64,000 nt of DNA from Lepidostoma basale (GCA_022606425.2 JAHDVF020001237.1:62001-126000); one strand, 5' to 3'; numbered from the stretch's first letter, positions 33,967 to 46,690 are shown. Numbers and translations are program-made. Notes: generated by a model from the letters alone, not told the origin.

Positions 33967-35242
33967 TTAGGTCCTTACATATGAAATTGGCGTTTTGCCG
34001 TACTGGCAACTTTGATTTCAAATATCTTCTCTTTGGTTAGGAATTCCAAATTCAAGTTTATACAGCTATTTACTCTAGTATTTGTGTTTCGAAAGTTATG
34101 ATTCATTTGTTTTTTCCTCAGTTGTTTTTTTTTTGCGTCACTCAGTTTACAAAATGGAAAACTTGAAATATCGCGTTATTTACGAGTACGAGTTCCACCG
34201 TGGCACCAGTGCTGCAGAAACGGCTCGAAGGATTAATGATGTGTATGGCGACGGTGCCGCCAAAGAAAACACAGTGCGTTTTTGGTTCCAACGTTTTCGT
34301 TCTGGAAATTTAGACCTGCAGAACAAGCCCCGTGGACGGCCGGAGACCAAAGTTGATAATGAAGAATTGAAGGCTATTGTGGAAGCGGATCCATCGCAAA
34401 CCACGTCCGAGTTAGCTGCAGGCTGCGGTGTTAGTGATAAAACTGTTTTAATCCACTTGAAGCAAATTGGGAAGGTGAAAAAGCTTGAAAGGTGGGTACC
34501 TCACGAATTGAGTGAAGCAAATCAACAAACGCGCGTTGACTGCTGCGTTGCATTACTCAATAATGAAGGGATTTTGAATCGAATCATTACCTGTGATGAA
34601 AAGTGGATCCTGTATGATAATCGGAAGCGCTCATCGCAATGGCTGAACCCTGCCGAACCAGCCAAACCATGCCCCAAGCGAAAATTGACTCCAAAAAAGT
34701 TACTTGTGAGCGTTTGGTGGACTAGTGCTGGTGTCGTTCACTACAGCTTTCTTAAATCTGGCCAGACGATTACGGCAGATGTCTATTGTCAGCAACTGCA
34801 AACCATGATGGAAAAGCTAGCTGCTAAACAACCGAGGCTGGTTAATCGCTCTAGGCCACTGCTGCTTCATGATAACGCTAGACCACACACTGCACAACAG
34901 ACGGCTACCAAATTAGAAGAGCTTCAATTGGAATGTCTAAGACATCCACCGTACTCTCCGGACCTTGCCCCAACAGATTACTATTTTTTTCGAAATTTGG
35001 ATAACTTCTTGCAAGGGAAAAAATTCAACTCCGATGGGGCAGTCCAAACCGACTTCAAAGATTTTATTGATTCCCGTCCGAATGTTTTTTTTAGTAAAGG
35101 GATCGATGAACTACCTATGAGATGGCAAAAGTGCATAGATAGCAATGGTACATACTTTGATTAAATAAATATATTATATTTAAAAAAAATCAACTTTATG
35201 TTCCTCCCATACAAAACGCCAATTTCATATGTAAGGACCTAA
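33967..35242 (+). mobile_element. Intact mariner transposon
   Basis: 1276 bp bounded by perfect 31-bp terminal inverted repeats (33967-33997 and 35212-35242; start TTAGGTCCTTACATATGAAA) and flanked by TA on both sides (33965-33966, 35243-35244), the expected mariner target duplication. It contains one uninterrupted transposase. Everything needed for self-mobilisation appears present. Confidence 0.95.
34154..35164 (+). CDS. Mariner transposase, DD34D, complete
   Basis: 336 residues, typical mariner length. The frame is open from 34082, but I choose the ATG at 34154 because MENLKYRVIYEYEFHRGTS matches the usual mariner N-terminus; the 24 residues before it look non-coding. Paired helix-turn-helix region in residues 1-110 with NTVRFWFQRFRSG and a GRPET linker. 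WVPHEL motif near residue 120. Catalytic aspartates: in TCDEKW, in LLHDNARPH, and in YSPDLAPTDYYFF, with exactly 34 residues between the second and third (DD34D). It binds the terminal repeats and performs cut-and-paste insertion at TA in the nucleus. No frameshift or stop is present. Subfamily not determined. Confidence 0.95.
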   Translation: MENLKYRVIYEYEFHRGTSAAETARRINDVYGDGAAKENTVRFWFQRFRSGNLDLQNKPRGRPETKVDNEELKAIVEADPSQTTSELAAGCGVSDKTVLIHLKQIGKVKKLERWVPHELSEANQQTRVDCCVALLNNEGILNRIITCDEKWILYDNRKRSSQWLNPAEPAKPCPKRKLTPKKLLVSVWWTSAGVVHYSFLKSGQTITADVYCQQLQTMMEKLAAKQPRLVNRSRPLLLHDNARPHTAQQTATKLEELQLECLRHPPYSPDLAPTDYYFFRNLDNFLQGKKFNSDGAVQTDFKDFIDSRPNVFFSKGIDELPMRWQKCIDSNGTYFD

Positions 35243-35319
35243 TAGTATATATTCAAAATATAAATTATGAACATTTTTTCTTCTATGTTCGCCATACTTT
35301 GTGTTGTAGATGTTTTATT

Positions 35320-35962
35320 TATCTTTTTATTTTTTATATACTTTGTATATACAGCACTAACTTTAAAAAAAATTAAATATCAGACGTTTCGTACAACCGG
35401 TCCTTCCTCAGTGATATTATAAAGATACATACATTTTTAAAATATTATAATATGTTTATAAATATGATCAGTTTTGACAGATGTAATAAAGATTTATTTT
35501 GGAACGTTTATGCTTTTGTTATAACACATATTATGAATCGATTTAAAATTTAAAATAATATTTTTAAGTTAAGTTTTAAATGGGGTTCAAGTAATTAATT
35601 ACTTTCAACAAAGGAAATAAATTAAAGATTGGACTTGACGTTAAATTTATTTGCTTATTTACAATATTTTATTTATTTTTATTTGCTTTTTTAAATTCTA
35701 AAATTTCGAGATTGCTCAAATTTATATTTCTATTATTAACATGCAAAATTTCAACGCCATTATCTTAATTAAATTAATGATATTTTTCAATGAGGTTTTC
35801 AATTAGGTATAACATCTGTCAAAACTGATCATATTTGTAAACAATTTTAAATGTGTATCTTTATAATATCACTGAGGAAGGGCCGGTTGACCGAAACATG
35901 TCTGATATTTATTTTTAAAAAAATTTATAGTATGTGTTGTTACAAAGTATAATACATAAAAA
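35320..35962. mobile_element. Foldback MITE M3 with hammerhead-like ends
   Basis: Imperfect inverted arms of roughly 160 bp: left about 35320-35490, right about 35806-35962. Shared blocks: AATATCAGAC, CCTTCCTCAGTGATATTATAAA, and GATCAGTTTTGACAGATGT. The interior is AT-rich with no frame. Each arm carries a hammerhead-like core, pointing outward on opposite strands. Confidence 0.8.
35865..35909 (+). ncRNA. Hammerhead-ribozyme-like motif (best copy)
   Basis: Ordered parts: helix I strand AATATCA (35865-35871), CTGAGGA (35872-35878), a short GG/CC helix II, GAAAC (35893-35897), AT loop, GTC (35900-35902), helix I partner TGATATT (35903-35909). AATATCA and TGATATT are exact complements; AC/GT makes a two-pair helix III. 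Against function: the core has G at the seventh position, which is allowed, but one extra base lies between CTGAGGA and helix II, and helix II is short. Could be a decayed or variant ribozyme, or a coincidence fixed in a repeat. Confidence 0.45.
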
Positions 35963-36371
35963 AGAAAAAGACGCGTACACGAACATAAGAGATAACATTT
36001 TATTTAGATGATGAGGTGCCCTGAAAATGTATTGATATTTGAGAAAATGTTTGATTTCAATTTTTTTATGTATTACATGAGTGACATATTTTCCTTTGAT
36101 GCCCAACATTAGACAATGCTCTTGCAAGTATACACCGTAATACACCGCTCCCATATAGTATATCAAAATGTTTGAAGTAAAATAAGCACTTAGTATCAAC
36201 AAAAAAATCAGTATGCAGTTTTGTTCTATATGACAGAACGAAATTGCATACTTAGTGTCTGTTTTACTTCAAATATTCAAATAGTAAAGTTTTATATCAC
36301 TGCTCAAGAAACAATGAATGACGGTTATCAGATTTAATCGAATTATATAAATATTTACCTCCTAAACCAAC

Positions 36372-36748
36372 CATACACAACCTGCGGCCCGCCAACTTTT
36401 TTTGTGCGGCCCTAAACACATTTATTATCAGGGACATAATTCACAAAATCTGGCATTCTATATTTCGTATATCTTGAGATTAATTTCGACTTTGACGTAC
36501 AGATAGTGACACCCGAAGAGGATTGTCGTTGTCGTGTCAACATCAGATCTGGTATAAGAGTGTTGCTACTGCACACGCTAGATTTATTCCCAAAAAACAA
36601 ACATTTGACAGACAAGTATACGCGCAAACATTTTTGTTTGTGCAAAATGATTTTTTCGTCATACCAATATATTGTTGCGGCCCGCGTAGCTTTTCAAATA
36701 GATGTATGTGGCCCGAAGACAAAAAAGGTAGAGTATCATTGTCCTAGA
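36372..36748. mobile_element. hAT-like transposon relic
   Basis: Ends are rich in the CTGCGGCCCGCCAACTTTTT / GCGGCCCGCGTAGCTTTTC type of sequence common at hAT (Charlie-like) termini, in opposite orientation on the two sides. The open frames inside are short and not recognisable as transposase. Confidence 0.4.
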
Positions 36749-37724
36749 CTCTTATATTTCATCGAATAATACTTACCGATATAGCGGTGGTTTTGATTTT
36801 CACATATTTTCCCGGGCTTTATACGATGTTCACATAAAATAACCTGCAATAGCGTGATAACCAAACTGTTTTGAAACTCATTGAATTTGAATATTTCAAA
36901 TCCTTTGTTATTTATTGTATAACATCATCATGTCCACTATAATATACTTTAACCCATTGAATATGGACAACATTTTATTATTGAGATAAATTACAAAAAA
37001 TATTGTTATCATTCCAAGATATGTAACTCTTTTCTTTAATGTTGTGTATTTTCATCATATTGTTTTACATTTCCGACAAGAATATTATAATTAGAATACC
37101 TGAATTAATTAATGAAAACTGACTTATTTAGAGAGGATTTAAATGATACAAAAAATATTTTGATAATCATAACACTTTTTTTCACCAAAGTAAATTTCAG
37201 TCGATATCATTTAACAAACATTGACAAATATAACCTAGAATGTAAAAATTACAAATGATCGTTTTATACCTATACATTTTTATTGGAATCAATAGACTCT
37301 TTATTTCGCTTTTCAATGAAAATCCGAAAAAGCTCTATTTTCTACCAGTAAAACGAAAGTGAAAAAAAAATTGGTTGTAATTTACATAAAATTAAAACAT
37401 GGAATCCAAAATGATAACGTTTTGTGTTGATAAATATATTCCTAATTTTTATTTTATTTCGGGGCTTAAAAATAATCCCAATTTATTTTTAACTCTATTT
37501 ATTCTGCATTTTGCTTAAAACCTATAAAACATTAATTAATAAACTTAAATCAAAAATATTATTACCATTTTTGTACGATGAAGAGTAGTGGAAAAAATAT
37601 CATAGTTTTAAAATAGAAACTCAATAAGATATTAAAATATATAATACTTTAGTCATGTGATTCCTGTGACTAATTCATATGCATAATACATATAATCCTT
37701 CTACCTTATATGAATCTTCGGACC
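36749..37724. other. Intergenic, nothing recognised
   Basis: Very AT-rich, no structure seen. Confidence 0.4.
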
Positions 37725-38073
37725 CATTAAGGATGGTCAGACGTGGAGAAGGAGATATAACACAGAGCTCTACGATCTTTACCAGGACGTCAACGTGGTC
37801 AAGTTTATAAAGATTACCATACTGCACTGGCTAGGGCACTTGCACCGCATGGGAGATCTAGAGCCCCCCCAAAAGAGTGTTGTATGACAATCCAGCAGGG
37901 CGAAGAAGCATCGGTAGACCGAGACTGCGATGGCTAGATGTGGCCGTGGCAGATTGTCGGGTCCTGGATCAGCAAGACTGGGAGGTGGCGGTCAGAGATA
38001 GAACGGGATGGAGACGTTTCTTGGAGGAGGCCAAGACCCACCAAGGGTTGTAGCGCCGGAGAAGAAGAAGATA
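37725..38073 (+). mobile_element. LINE family E-like C-terminal fragment
   Basis: After a one-base slip at a C-run (37866-37872) the forward strand reads ITILHWLGHLHRMGDLEPP, then a GRRSIGRPRLRWLDVAVADC stretch, and QDWEVAVRDRTGWRRFLEEA, a stop, and a (GAA)n tail. Broken only by the slip in this part. Confidence 0.8.
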
Positions 38074-38820
38074 TTTATTGAAATAATACATATGAAATAT
38101 TTTATAGGGGGCAAAAATTGTTCCGAGTCTCTAATTATGAACAATTCAAATTAACATGTCCGGTAGTGAGTTTTTTGAACCTAATAAAATAAAAATTATT
38201 AAATACCAAAGCATAGAATGCGAAATTACAATACATTTTTTCTTAGGAAAGGGCAAAGGGCAAAATAAATATTTTTTTTTCATAAAAAGTAAACCATTGG
38301 TCTGTCAGAACAGATCAGTTATTTATTTAACACAATCGGGATTATTTATTAAGATAAATCAGAAGTGCAAAATTTTATTTTTATTTTTACTTAAAATTAT
38401 TGAACTTAATTTTCATGGTTAAATTATGCATTAATCGTAGCCTTAAAAGGTTGACAAGCAACAGGAGAGTGATGACGTCATGGAATATTTAAAATGTAAA
38501 TTACTCCGTCGGTATTTCAGTTACATTGCTAAAAACTTGGATCATTTTTGACAAATGGTTCACAGACGCAAGTATGGTTCGGTATTCAGGAAAAAAATAA
38601 GTAATAAATTATTTGTAGGGGCAACCGTACCGGAACGGTCATACCACCGGACAGGTTAAAGTACGTACCTACTAAATAAAGTAGATTTTGATAGATGGCG
38701 AGGATATAACCTTCCTTCGTGGCTCTAGCCGTTCGTTACGAAAACAGTTTTTTCAAGTTTCTCATGCCGCACGTGTTTTGGTTATGTCAGATTGACACAT
38801 TTATTAAAAAATAAATAAAA
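38074..38820. promoter_or_regulatory. Upstream region of the RNA polymerase I subunit gene
   Basis: Contains a short GC-richer segment (about 38620-38780) just before the start codon that probably holds the promoter and 5' UTR. No TATA box is evident in a convincing place; an 88-codon frame at 38156-38422 is not recognisable. Confidence 0.4.
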
Positions 38821-41800
38821 ATGAGAGATACACCGTCGTTATCAACGTTGACACAAAAAGAATATGGAAACCCGGCTGCAGAAGCAAATCCTGTTAGTTT
38901 CAATATTCTATTTTACCTTTTGTCGGCGTTTAAAAAGTAGGGTTATTAGTACCATTATTTCATGTTTATATTTTTATTTTAGCTTTTGCGATGTCTCGGT
39001 GAACCTCATATTGAATCTTTCAATTTCCTGCTTGAAGAGGGTCTAAATATGGCTGTAAAGGATATTATACCGGTCAATTTTGAGTTACCGAACTCCCAGA
39101 AAGTGTGCTTTAGCATTCAAGATGTAAGCTTTTCAAGTCCTGCAGCTCCAATCGGCGCCACTAATATTAAAAACCAAACAGTGTACCCCACAGAATGTAG
39201 ACAAAGAGGTGCTACATACAAAGGTAAATTTGACGTAAAATTAAATTGGAATGTTGATGGGAAAGAAATGCCATCAATTGATAAAGAAATGGGCGAAGTG
39301 CCTATCATGCTCAAAGTAAGTATTCTCCTTTAAATTTGGCGTTACATATTTTGTATATTATACACACCTTTGTATTCTAATAATTCATTTAACTCCTTAG
39401 TCAAAATTATGCCACCTGAATGGTATGAGTCCCTCTCAGTTGATAGAAGTAAAGGAGCACGAAGAGGAGTGGGGAGGTTATTTTCTAGTCAAGGGCCATG
39501 AGAGACTCTTGAGGATGCTGCTGATGATGCGGAGAAACTACCCCGTGGCTATTCGGAGACCAACCTGGAAATCTAGAGGCACTTTATTCTCCGATCTTGG
39601 AATTCTAATAAGAACTGTCACTCCGGATCAGACTGCTACCGTAATAAAACTTGTTTATTTGTATTCCAATGTTTTAGTAAAAACAATAAATGAAAAAACA
39701 CACAAACCCTTATATGTTATCAGTTATCTTACTTATTTGAATCAGAATAAAAGTGCTTATTTAAATAATATTTTTAAAATTGCTCTGTCCCTTTTGCTCT
39801 GACTACAGTGAAAGGGCTTTGATTTGCTTTTTGATAAAAATACCCGCTTAGTGAGTCATACATTTACAAGTACTCGGCTCTTAAAATATTATGTCTTCTT
39901 TTACTCTCATTTTGTTATAGTTTACACATGTAATATTACATTAATTTTGATTTGATTTCATTATTTAATACATATTCTTTTTTTTACAGAATAACACACT
40001 ACATTTTGTTCTCAATGGTACCGTAAAATTCATGTTCAGTTACAACAAAATGTTATTTTATGCCCCCTTACTGTTAATAATGAAGTGTTTGGGAGACTTT
40101 TCCGACGAGTTTATTTATCAACAAATGATTAGAGGAATGAAAGGCGATCTTTATTATTCCAGGTAAAATATTTTAAAAACACATTTATCTCGATTCCTTA
40201 ATCACAATATAGAAAAATGTTTACATTATTTTGTATGAATCTTGTGGTAGCCAATTTTTTTTTTATTTCAGCTGCATCCAAAAAATGTTACGTGAACTCC
40301 ACGGAGAAAACCTTCACACTAGTCGCCAGTGTAAAGAATATTTGGGTAAAATGTTTAAAACTCGCGTAAATGAAATAGCACCGTGGTCTACTCATATTGA
40401 AGTAGCAGATTTCATATTGGATAGATACATTCTAATTCATTTGAAAAACCACAATGACAAATTTAATCTCTTGGGTTTTATGAGTCGCAAGCTCTTTGAT
40501 TTTGTCCAAGACAAATGTAAGGTAAGTTTATTTTTAATTCAATTGTTATTACCTTAGTTATAACACAGTTAATATTATAGATTTGAATCGCAGATTCATT
40601 AATTTAATGTGTTATAATGATAATTTAACAAACAACAAGAGCAAAAAATATAATAACATCTCGATTGAATTCATTATATCTATCAATTCAGCCTTAAAAT
40701 TCAAATGTATTAAATACTTCAATCTAAACCAAGTTATTCAATAAAATATCAATGTTTTATGTATAAGGTGGAAGGTACTGATGCTGTCATGATGCAAGAA
40801 ATGTTGTTGGGAGGCCATCTCTATTTACAAATTATTAAAGAAAAATTACAACAATTTCTTTTGTCAATAAAATACAATATTTTAAAGAAAGCAAAAGGCA
40901 GTACAAGCTATGAACTTACTCAGGTTAGTTAACATGATTACACACAATAGTGCATTTCTATTATTTTTTGATCACTAAGAATTATCCATGTATTTCATTT
41001 GTTATTTTTTATATATTTATAGAAAGATGTTATGACGGCACTTAAGTATTCTGGGGGTTTAGAGAATTCAATGGTGTCTTTCCTCGCTACAGGAAACATC
41101 CGAACAACTTCTGGACTGGGCCTCATGCAGGATAAGGGTCTAACTATCGTTCCCGAAAATATTAATCGAATGCGATACATGTCTCATTTTAAGTAAGAGA
41201 AACTGTATATTCATTATTTTTTTGTTCATATAGTCTTGTATGACTGCTTGCAAGTTACCCTTCCAAGACTGATTTAAAATAGCAGGTTAAAGCTTGAATT
41301 TGTAGTTTATTATGCCAACTCATTTTCATGACCTTAATTGCAAATATAATATCTGTATTATTCCTGTATCTAAAAGAAGATGGTAGTTCTTAAATTATGT
41401 TATATTGTCATTACTTAAGAAACTGGCAACCATATTTTATTTATTTGAGTCCTGTTGTAAAATATTTAAAATGATTTCAGATCTGTACATCGTGGATCAT
41501 TTTTCTTAGAGATGAGAACTACTGAAGGAAGACAGCTGCTGCCAGATGCTTGGGGCTTTATTTGTCCGGTTCACACGCCAGACGGAGCTCCATGCGGCTT
41601 GCTCAATCACTTGACTATGCAGTGCCAAGTGACCCCTTCACCCAACCCTGCCAAAGTTAAAAATATCCCTCATGTTTTAGTCAGTTTAGGTAAATACATG
41701 GGTCTCTAGAATGATCCTTTAATTATTGATTTTAAATTCTAACAATTTAAACATCACGCCTAAAGAATGGACTGCCACACTTTAACCGATGCGGCACTCC

Positions 41801-44800
41801 ATCCTTCTCTTTTCGCCCCGCGGGAGACGCGGTGTGATGGGTTGCGAACCTCATCGCCACCAAAAAGCATCTCCCGTGCACACTTCAATCGTCCAACTTG
41901 ATTTTAAATTCCTTTACCTAATTTATTTATTTTATTCAGGAATGGTATCCCTGACATCATCTATAAGTAATACGGAACCAGATTCATACCAATATCCAGT
42001 TCTACTAGATGGGAGGCTCATTGGTCATCTTCCATTGAATATTGCAACTAAAGCTAGAGATAAATTGAGACAGTACAAAATATCTGGAGAAGATATTCCT
42101 AACACATTGGAAATTGTATTAGTTCCAAAGAAAGAGGTAAAATTTAATTTTATTTTATACATGTGTATATTTAGTGTAAATAATTTATTTGCATTAATTG
42201 GAAAACCGGTTTGACATATTGAATGTTAAGACATTTAAACATAATATTGATATTATTAATATCATAAATATAAATAATTCTTCTTTTTCTTTGACACACT
42301 GCAAAATAGCTATTTACCTGACTTTTAATCATCAAAAATGAAAAGTTGGGTTATTGCAATTTGTGATTTTGTACTTCTTTCAGGTTTCTGCACAATATCC
42401 CGGAATGTTCCTATTCACCGGGGCAGCGAGAATGATGCGTCCTGTAGTTAATTTAGCTATGGATAAAATCGAACTCATTGGAACATTTGAGCAGGTTTAC
42501 ATGGATATTGCGATCACCGCTAAAGAAATTTATAAAGGTTATTTATAAAATTACATGCTTCTTATGTTTGCACGTTTTCATGTATTGTGCAGTTAAAAAC
42601 AATTTGTTCTTTTATTATCAGGTATCACAACCCACATGGAACTGTCTAAAACATCTTTTCTCAGTAATCTGGCACAATTGATTCCCATGCCCGACTGTAA
42701 CCAATCTCCTCGGTATGTATGTTCATGTCACCATGTTTACCTCTTCGTGCGTACCTCCCCAACCGTGGGGTCATTGAATATGTGGTCAGATAGCATATGG
42801 CCCCATGCTTGGTGCTCATTTATAATTTTTTTGAATATTCCCAAGTTATGCCAAAATTAAGACTACCAGAGACATCTATTGGTGTATACAAAATAAAATA
42901 ATTCATAGGCTAGCTACATGTTTTACAGAAAAAATAATGTTTCCTAAATTTCATTAACCGAGATGGTTGCCATAGACGAGATATCTCGGCAAATGGCGCA
43001 GTGCTCGTATTGTCAGAGATGAGATATCTCAGAAGAACTTTTGGTGATGTATTCTTGCGCCGTATTGACAATTTGGCAGAAACGGAACACACACTGACAT
43101 CTGTTTTAGTTATCCCTGAATATTTTATCAAGTTTCCAAATACTTTAAAACGATTTATCGGTAAATTTCGAAAACTGTTTGACAATGAAAATTTGAAACT
43201 GGTTTAACTTCAAGAAAAAACTATAATAATCGATGCGGGATATAATATTTCGTAAGTAAATTATAATTTCTTTCTAACACTGCAAAAAATAATTTAGAAA
43301 AGTTTTATTTTGACAAAAAATATTCGGCCTGATGAGCACCGCGGCGTGATTTATTTGCGGCTTTGAAAAGGTTAATATCTACTACTCAAGTGTACATTTT
43401 CAAATAATTTAGTAATTCACACGGTACTTGAAAAAATATATATTATTATATAATTGTAACCCTTCTTATATTTATTGTATACATTTTTTTTTTCTTCAGA
43501 AACATGTATCAATGTCAGATGGGTAAGCAAACAATGGGTACTCCTTGCCACATATGGAATCTTCAAGCTGAAACTAAACTATATCGACTGCAAACTCCAG
43601 GGTCTCCCTTCTTTAGACCAGTTCATTATGATAATATTGGACTTGATGATTTTCCAATGGGAACCAATGCAATTGTAGCCGTAATTTCTTATACTGTAAG
43701 TACAATTTATAAATTATTAGTTAATTCACGATTCACTAACTGGAAATCATGATTGGTTTGTTGTATATTCACTGTTTTATTTCTAATAAGTAGTCATTTA
43801 TGTTTTTAGGGTTATGATATGGAAGATGCAATGATTATAAATAAATCTGCGTATGAAAGAGGTTTTGCCCACGGTTCTATTTACAAATCTGAATTCATCG
43901 AATTGAAATCCCCGGAATCATACTTTAGTCGTGATCCTGCCTTAGAAAAATTGGAAGAAAGACTGGACATTGATGGCTTGCCATTTGTTGGTGCAAAACT
44001 CAACTATGATGATCCGTTTTATTGGTTAGTGGTGTTCATACAATCACTGTGATGTATTTTAAATTAAATAATATTTTTTAAGTAGTTTAATTATTCCATT
44101 TCAGTTACTATGATCCAGTAGAAGGAAAGTACAGATTAGTAAAATATCACCATAAGGAGGAGTGCTACGTAGACAATGTTAGAATATGTGGGACGTTCAC
44201 ACCTAAGGTTTCTTCTAAGAAAATGTGTATAACGGTTCGAATACCAGTGAGTACCCTTAAAAAACTTTTGTTCTTCCATTAACCAACTAACCCCTTTAAT
44301 AATGAGTAAACAAACAAAAATAAAATTGTATATACATGATTTTATTATTTTAAGGTATTTAAAAAATATTGCATAATTTATTTTTAGATTTTATAACCCA
44401 ATTAAACTTTCAGAGAAATCCATCGGTGGGTGATAAGTTTGCATCCAGGGCTGGCCAGAAAGGAATCTGTTCTCAGAAATGGCCAGCGGAGGATTTGCCA
44501 TTCACAGAGTCGGGGTTAATTCCAGATATTGTATTTAATCCTCACGGCTTCCCTTCTCGAATGACAATCGCTATGATGATTGAAACAATGGCGGGGAAAT
44601 CTGCTAGCGTTCATGGACTGGTAATAATTATTTTTTATTTGTGTAATTGGTAATCAAAATTGTATTTGAAACATCATGTCAACATGTCATAACAGACGTT
44701 TGACACCTATTATAAAGTTTTAAACTTAAATTACCGTAGTAAATAATTTAAACATTTTTGAAGGTTTGATTTTTATGAATATTATGGAATTAATCGAATA

Positions 44801-46538
44801 AATATATATTTTTTAAATAGTAAGAAATTGCACATTATTTTCTAGCATTTACCTAAAATGTTGTTATTTATCAGGTACATGATGCTACTCCCTTTAAGTT
44901 CAATGAGAAGGACACAGCAATTGACTACTTTGGCCGCCTACTAGAGGCTGGCGGGTACAACTATTATGGCACAGAGCGCATGTACAGCGGTGTTGACGGG
45001 AGAGAAATGAATGCCGACATTTTCTTTGGAATTGTTCATTATCAGAGGCTTAGGCATATGGTTTCTGATAAGTGGCAGGTACAATACTGAATATTTTAAA
45101 CATGAGAATAATTTTTAAATTCAGATAGATATACAACGTAAAGAAGAAAAAAGCAATAGAGAATCAGTTAATCAGTTTATTTTCTCAAAAGACATATATA
45201 CTATGATAGCTAAATTTAGAGATTTCATTATAAGCCATGATTATCATTTTTTTATTAACACTGGAATTCCATAATCATAATCTTTCTTATGAATTAAAGT
45301 TTTTCGATCTTTGAGTTTCAAAGATAAACTTTCATCATTTTATATTATTCTCCCAATGATGTAGGCGATCTTTGAAACATGTCAAGAAAAATAAACTTTG
45401 ATAAAAAAAGTTTAAAAAGCAGTGTTTTAATTTATCACGCTGATTATGTTTGATGTTTGTTTTTTTTAATACATATACTTTCACATCAAAGAAAATTTAC
45501 TAGCCAATAGATGTGAGAGCATATCTGTACCAATCCCAGGGATAATTTCTTTACCATGTTTTCTGTTTTAAAATACAAATTTATAATAATATTTGTATGT
45601 TTCAGGTGAGATCGACAGGTCCGATAGATGCTCTAACTCGGCAACCCTTAAAGGGCAGAAGACGAGGGGGTGGTGTAAGATTTGGGGAGATGGAGCGAGA
45701 TAGTCTTATATCTCACGGTGCTTCATTCATGCTACAGGATCGGCTTTTCCATTGCTCTGATAAAACACGGGTAAATTATTTGCACACTTGATTTTATTTA
45801 TTACATTTTTATTTTAGAGGATCGCATCTGCTCAAAGAAATTAAGTTTCCTTTCTAATCAAAATGTTGAAACAATATAAACTCAAGATTAAAACTTTCTC
45901 CCAATGCTGAAGGTGTAAAGCCTTCGAAACATGTCGAGAAAAATTAACACAAAGGTGGAAAAAACAATGTTTTAATCCATAAAAAACGATTTTTATTTCT
46001 GTCAGTGTAGAATGTTGTAATTTTTTTTACAAACTTCTAACTCTGAATAATCAACACCAGAGCCAAGTGATTCTAAGAGATCAAGTGTTTTTTTTATCTG
46101 AAGATTCAGTAAAGCATAAAGAATTGTGATAGGTATGAATTCTGTTTGATAATTTGAATTATAGTACATATGTGCATATCTTGGCAAATGTTCCTTTAAG
46201 GTCAATTCAATGACAGCAAACATTATGCAATAAAATTCTCAGTGTTTGGCATTCACTCTGGTATTTTAACCCAATTTGTTAGTTGTGTGTCAATAATTGT
46301 TTCCTTTCCACAGTGCTTGGTGTGCATGGAATGCGGGACACTCCTGGGCCCCATGACCATCACGTACAAGCAGGGTAAGCAGGCGCAAGACGAGATGAGG
46401 GACACGTGCAGACTGTGTATGAAGGACAGTAAAATTGCAGAAATGGAAATTCCCTACATTTTCAAATTCTTTGTCACGCAACTCACTTCTGTTAACATTA
46501 ATGTCAGAATCGATTTTAGGAAACAGACTGTTCAATAA
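38821..46538 (+). CDS. Polr1B: DNA-directed RNA polymerase I second-largest subunit (RPA2/RPA135)
   Basis: Catalytic core subunit of RNA polymerase I, which makes the large rRNA precursor in the nucleolus. I join 18 exons: 38821-38892, 38983-39315, 39401-39640, 39990-40162, 40272-40521, 40768-40923, 41023-41192, 41481-41689, 41940-42136, 42384-42537, 42622-42712, 43500-43695, 43810-44024, 44105-44246, 44414-44620, 44875-45078, 45606-45770, 46314-46538. All introns are GT-AG and phases agree. The product is 1132 residues, the family's usual length. Landmarks: YPTECRQRG (fork/protrusion), [17 protein letters not shown] from residue 493, GYDMEDAMI from 748, [12 protein letters not shown] 872-883, [11 protein letters not shown] from 908, VRFGEMERD near 1027 (hybrid-binding), and the C-terminal zinc site CMEC (1062/1065) with CRLC (1090/1093). 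It is the RPA2 rather than the pol II or III paralogue by its N-terminus and zinc region. Intron 8 carries a SINE and intron 17 two foldback elements; none disturbs the frame. Confidence 0.95.
41751..41898 (-). mobile_element. SINE S2 inside intron 8 of the polymerase gene
   Basis: Reverse-oriented copy: head with GGTTCGCAACCC and AGAAGGATGGAGTGCCGCA, then a tail with an internal deletion that joins AATGGACTGCC to GGCGTGATG. It lies well inside the intron, about 40 bp before the acceptor site. Confidence 0.8.
45256..45440. mobile_element. Foldback MITE M2, copy 2, in intron 17 of the polymerase gene
   Basis: Begins CTGGAATTCCATAATCATAA like copy 1 and contains CTTTGAAACATGTCAAGAA with the GAAAC/GTC layout; ends with AGCAGTGTTTTAATTTAT. 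Confidence 0.7.
45890..45990 (+). mobile_element. Foldback MITE M2, right arm only, in intron 17
   Basis: GCTGAAGGTGTAAAGCCTTC, then GAAACATGTCGAGAAAAAT and CAATGTTTTAATCC; matches the right arm of copy 1. Confidence 0.7.
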
Positions 46539-46690
46539 TATAAAGCCAAGCGAAATATACCGCATACCATATTTAATACTGAAATAATTGAGCCCGTCCG
46601 GCTTAGGAAAAAACTCTGCAATAGTATAAGTGACAGTGCCACTACAAAAACTAGCCACAGTATTCTTTATGTGAATTAAAAAATAAAAAA

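Noticed and set aside
34082..34153. Upstream ATG extending the mariner transposase by 24 residues
   Set aside because: The extension is hydrophobic and unlike mariner N-termini; MENLKYRV at 34154 fits the family.
36412..36769. Three overlapping frames of 70-90 codons, possibly a small gene
   Set aside because: They lie between hAT-like end sequences and have no recognisable domain or splice context.
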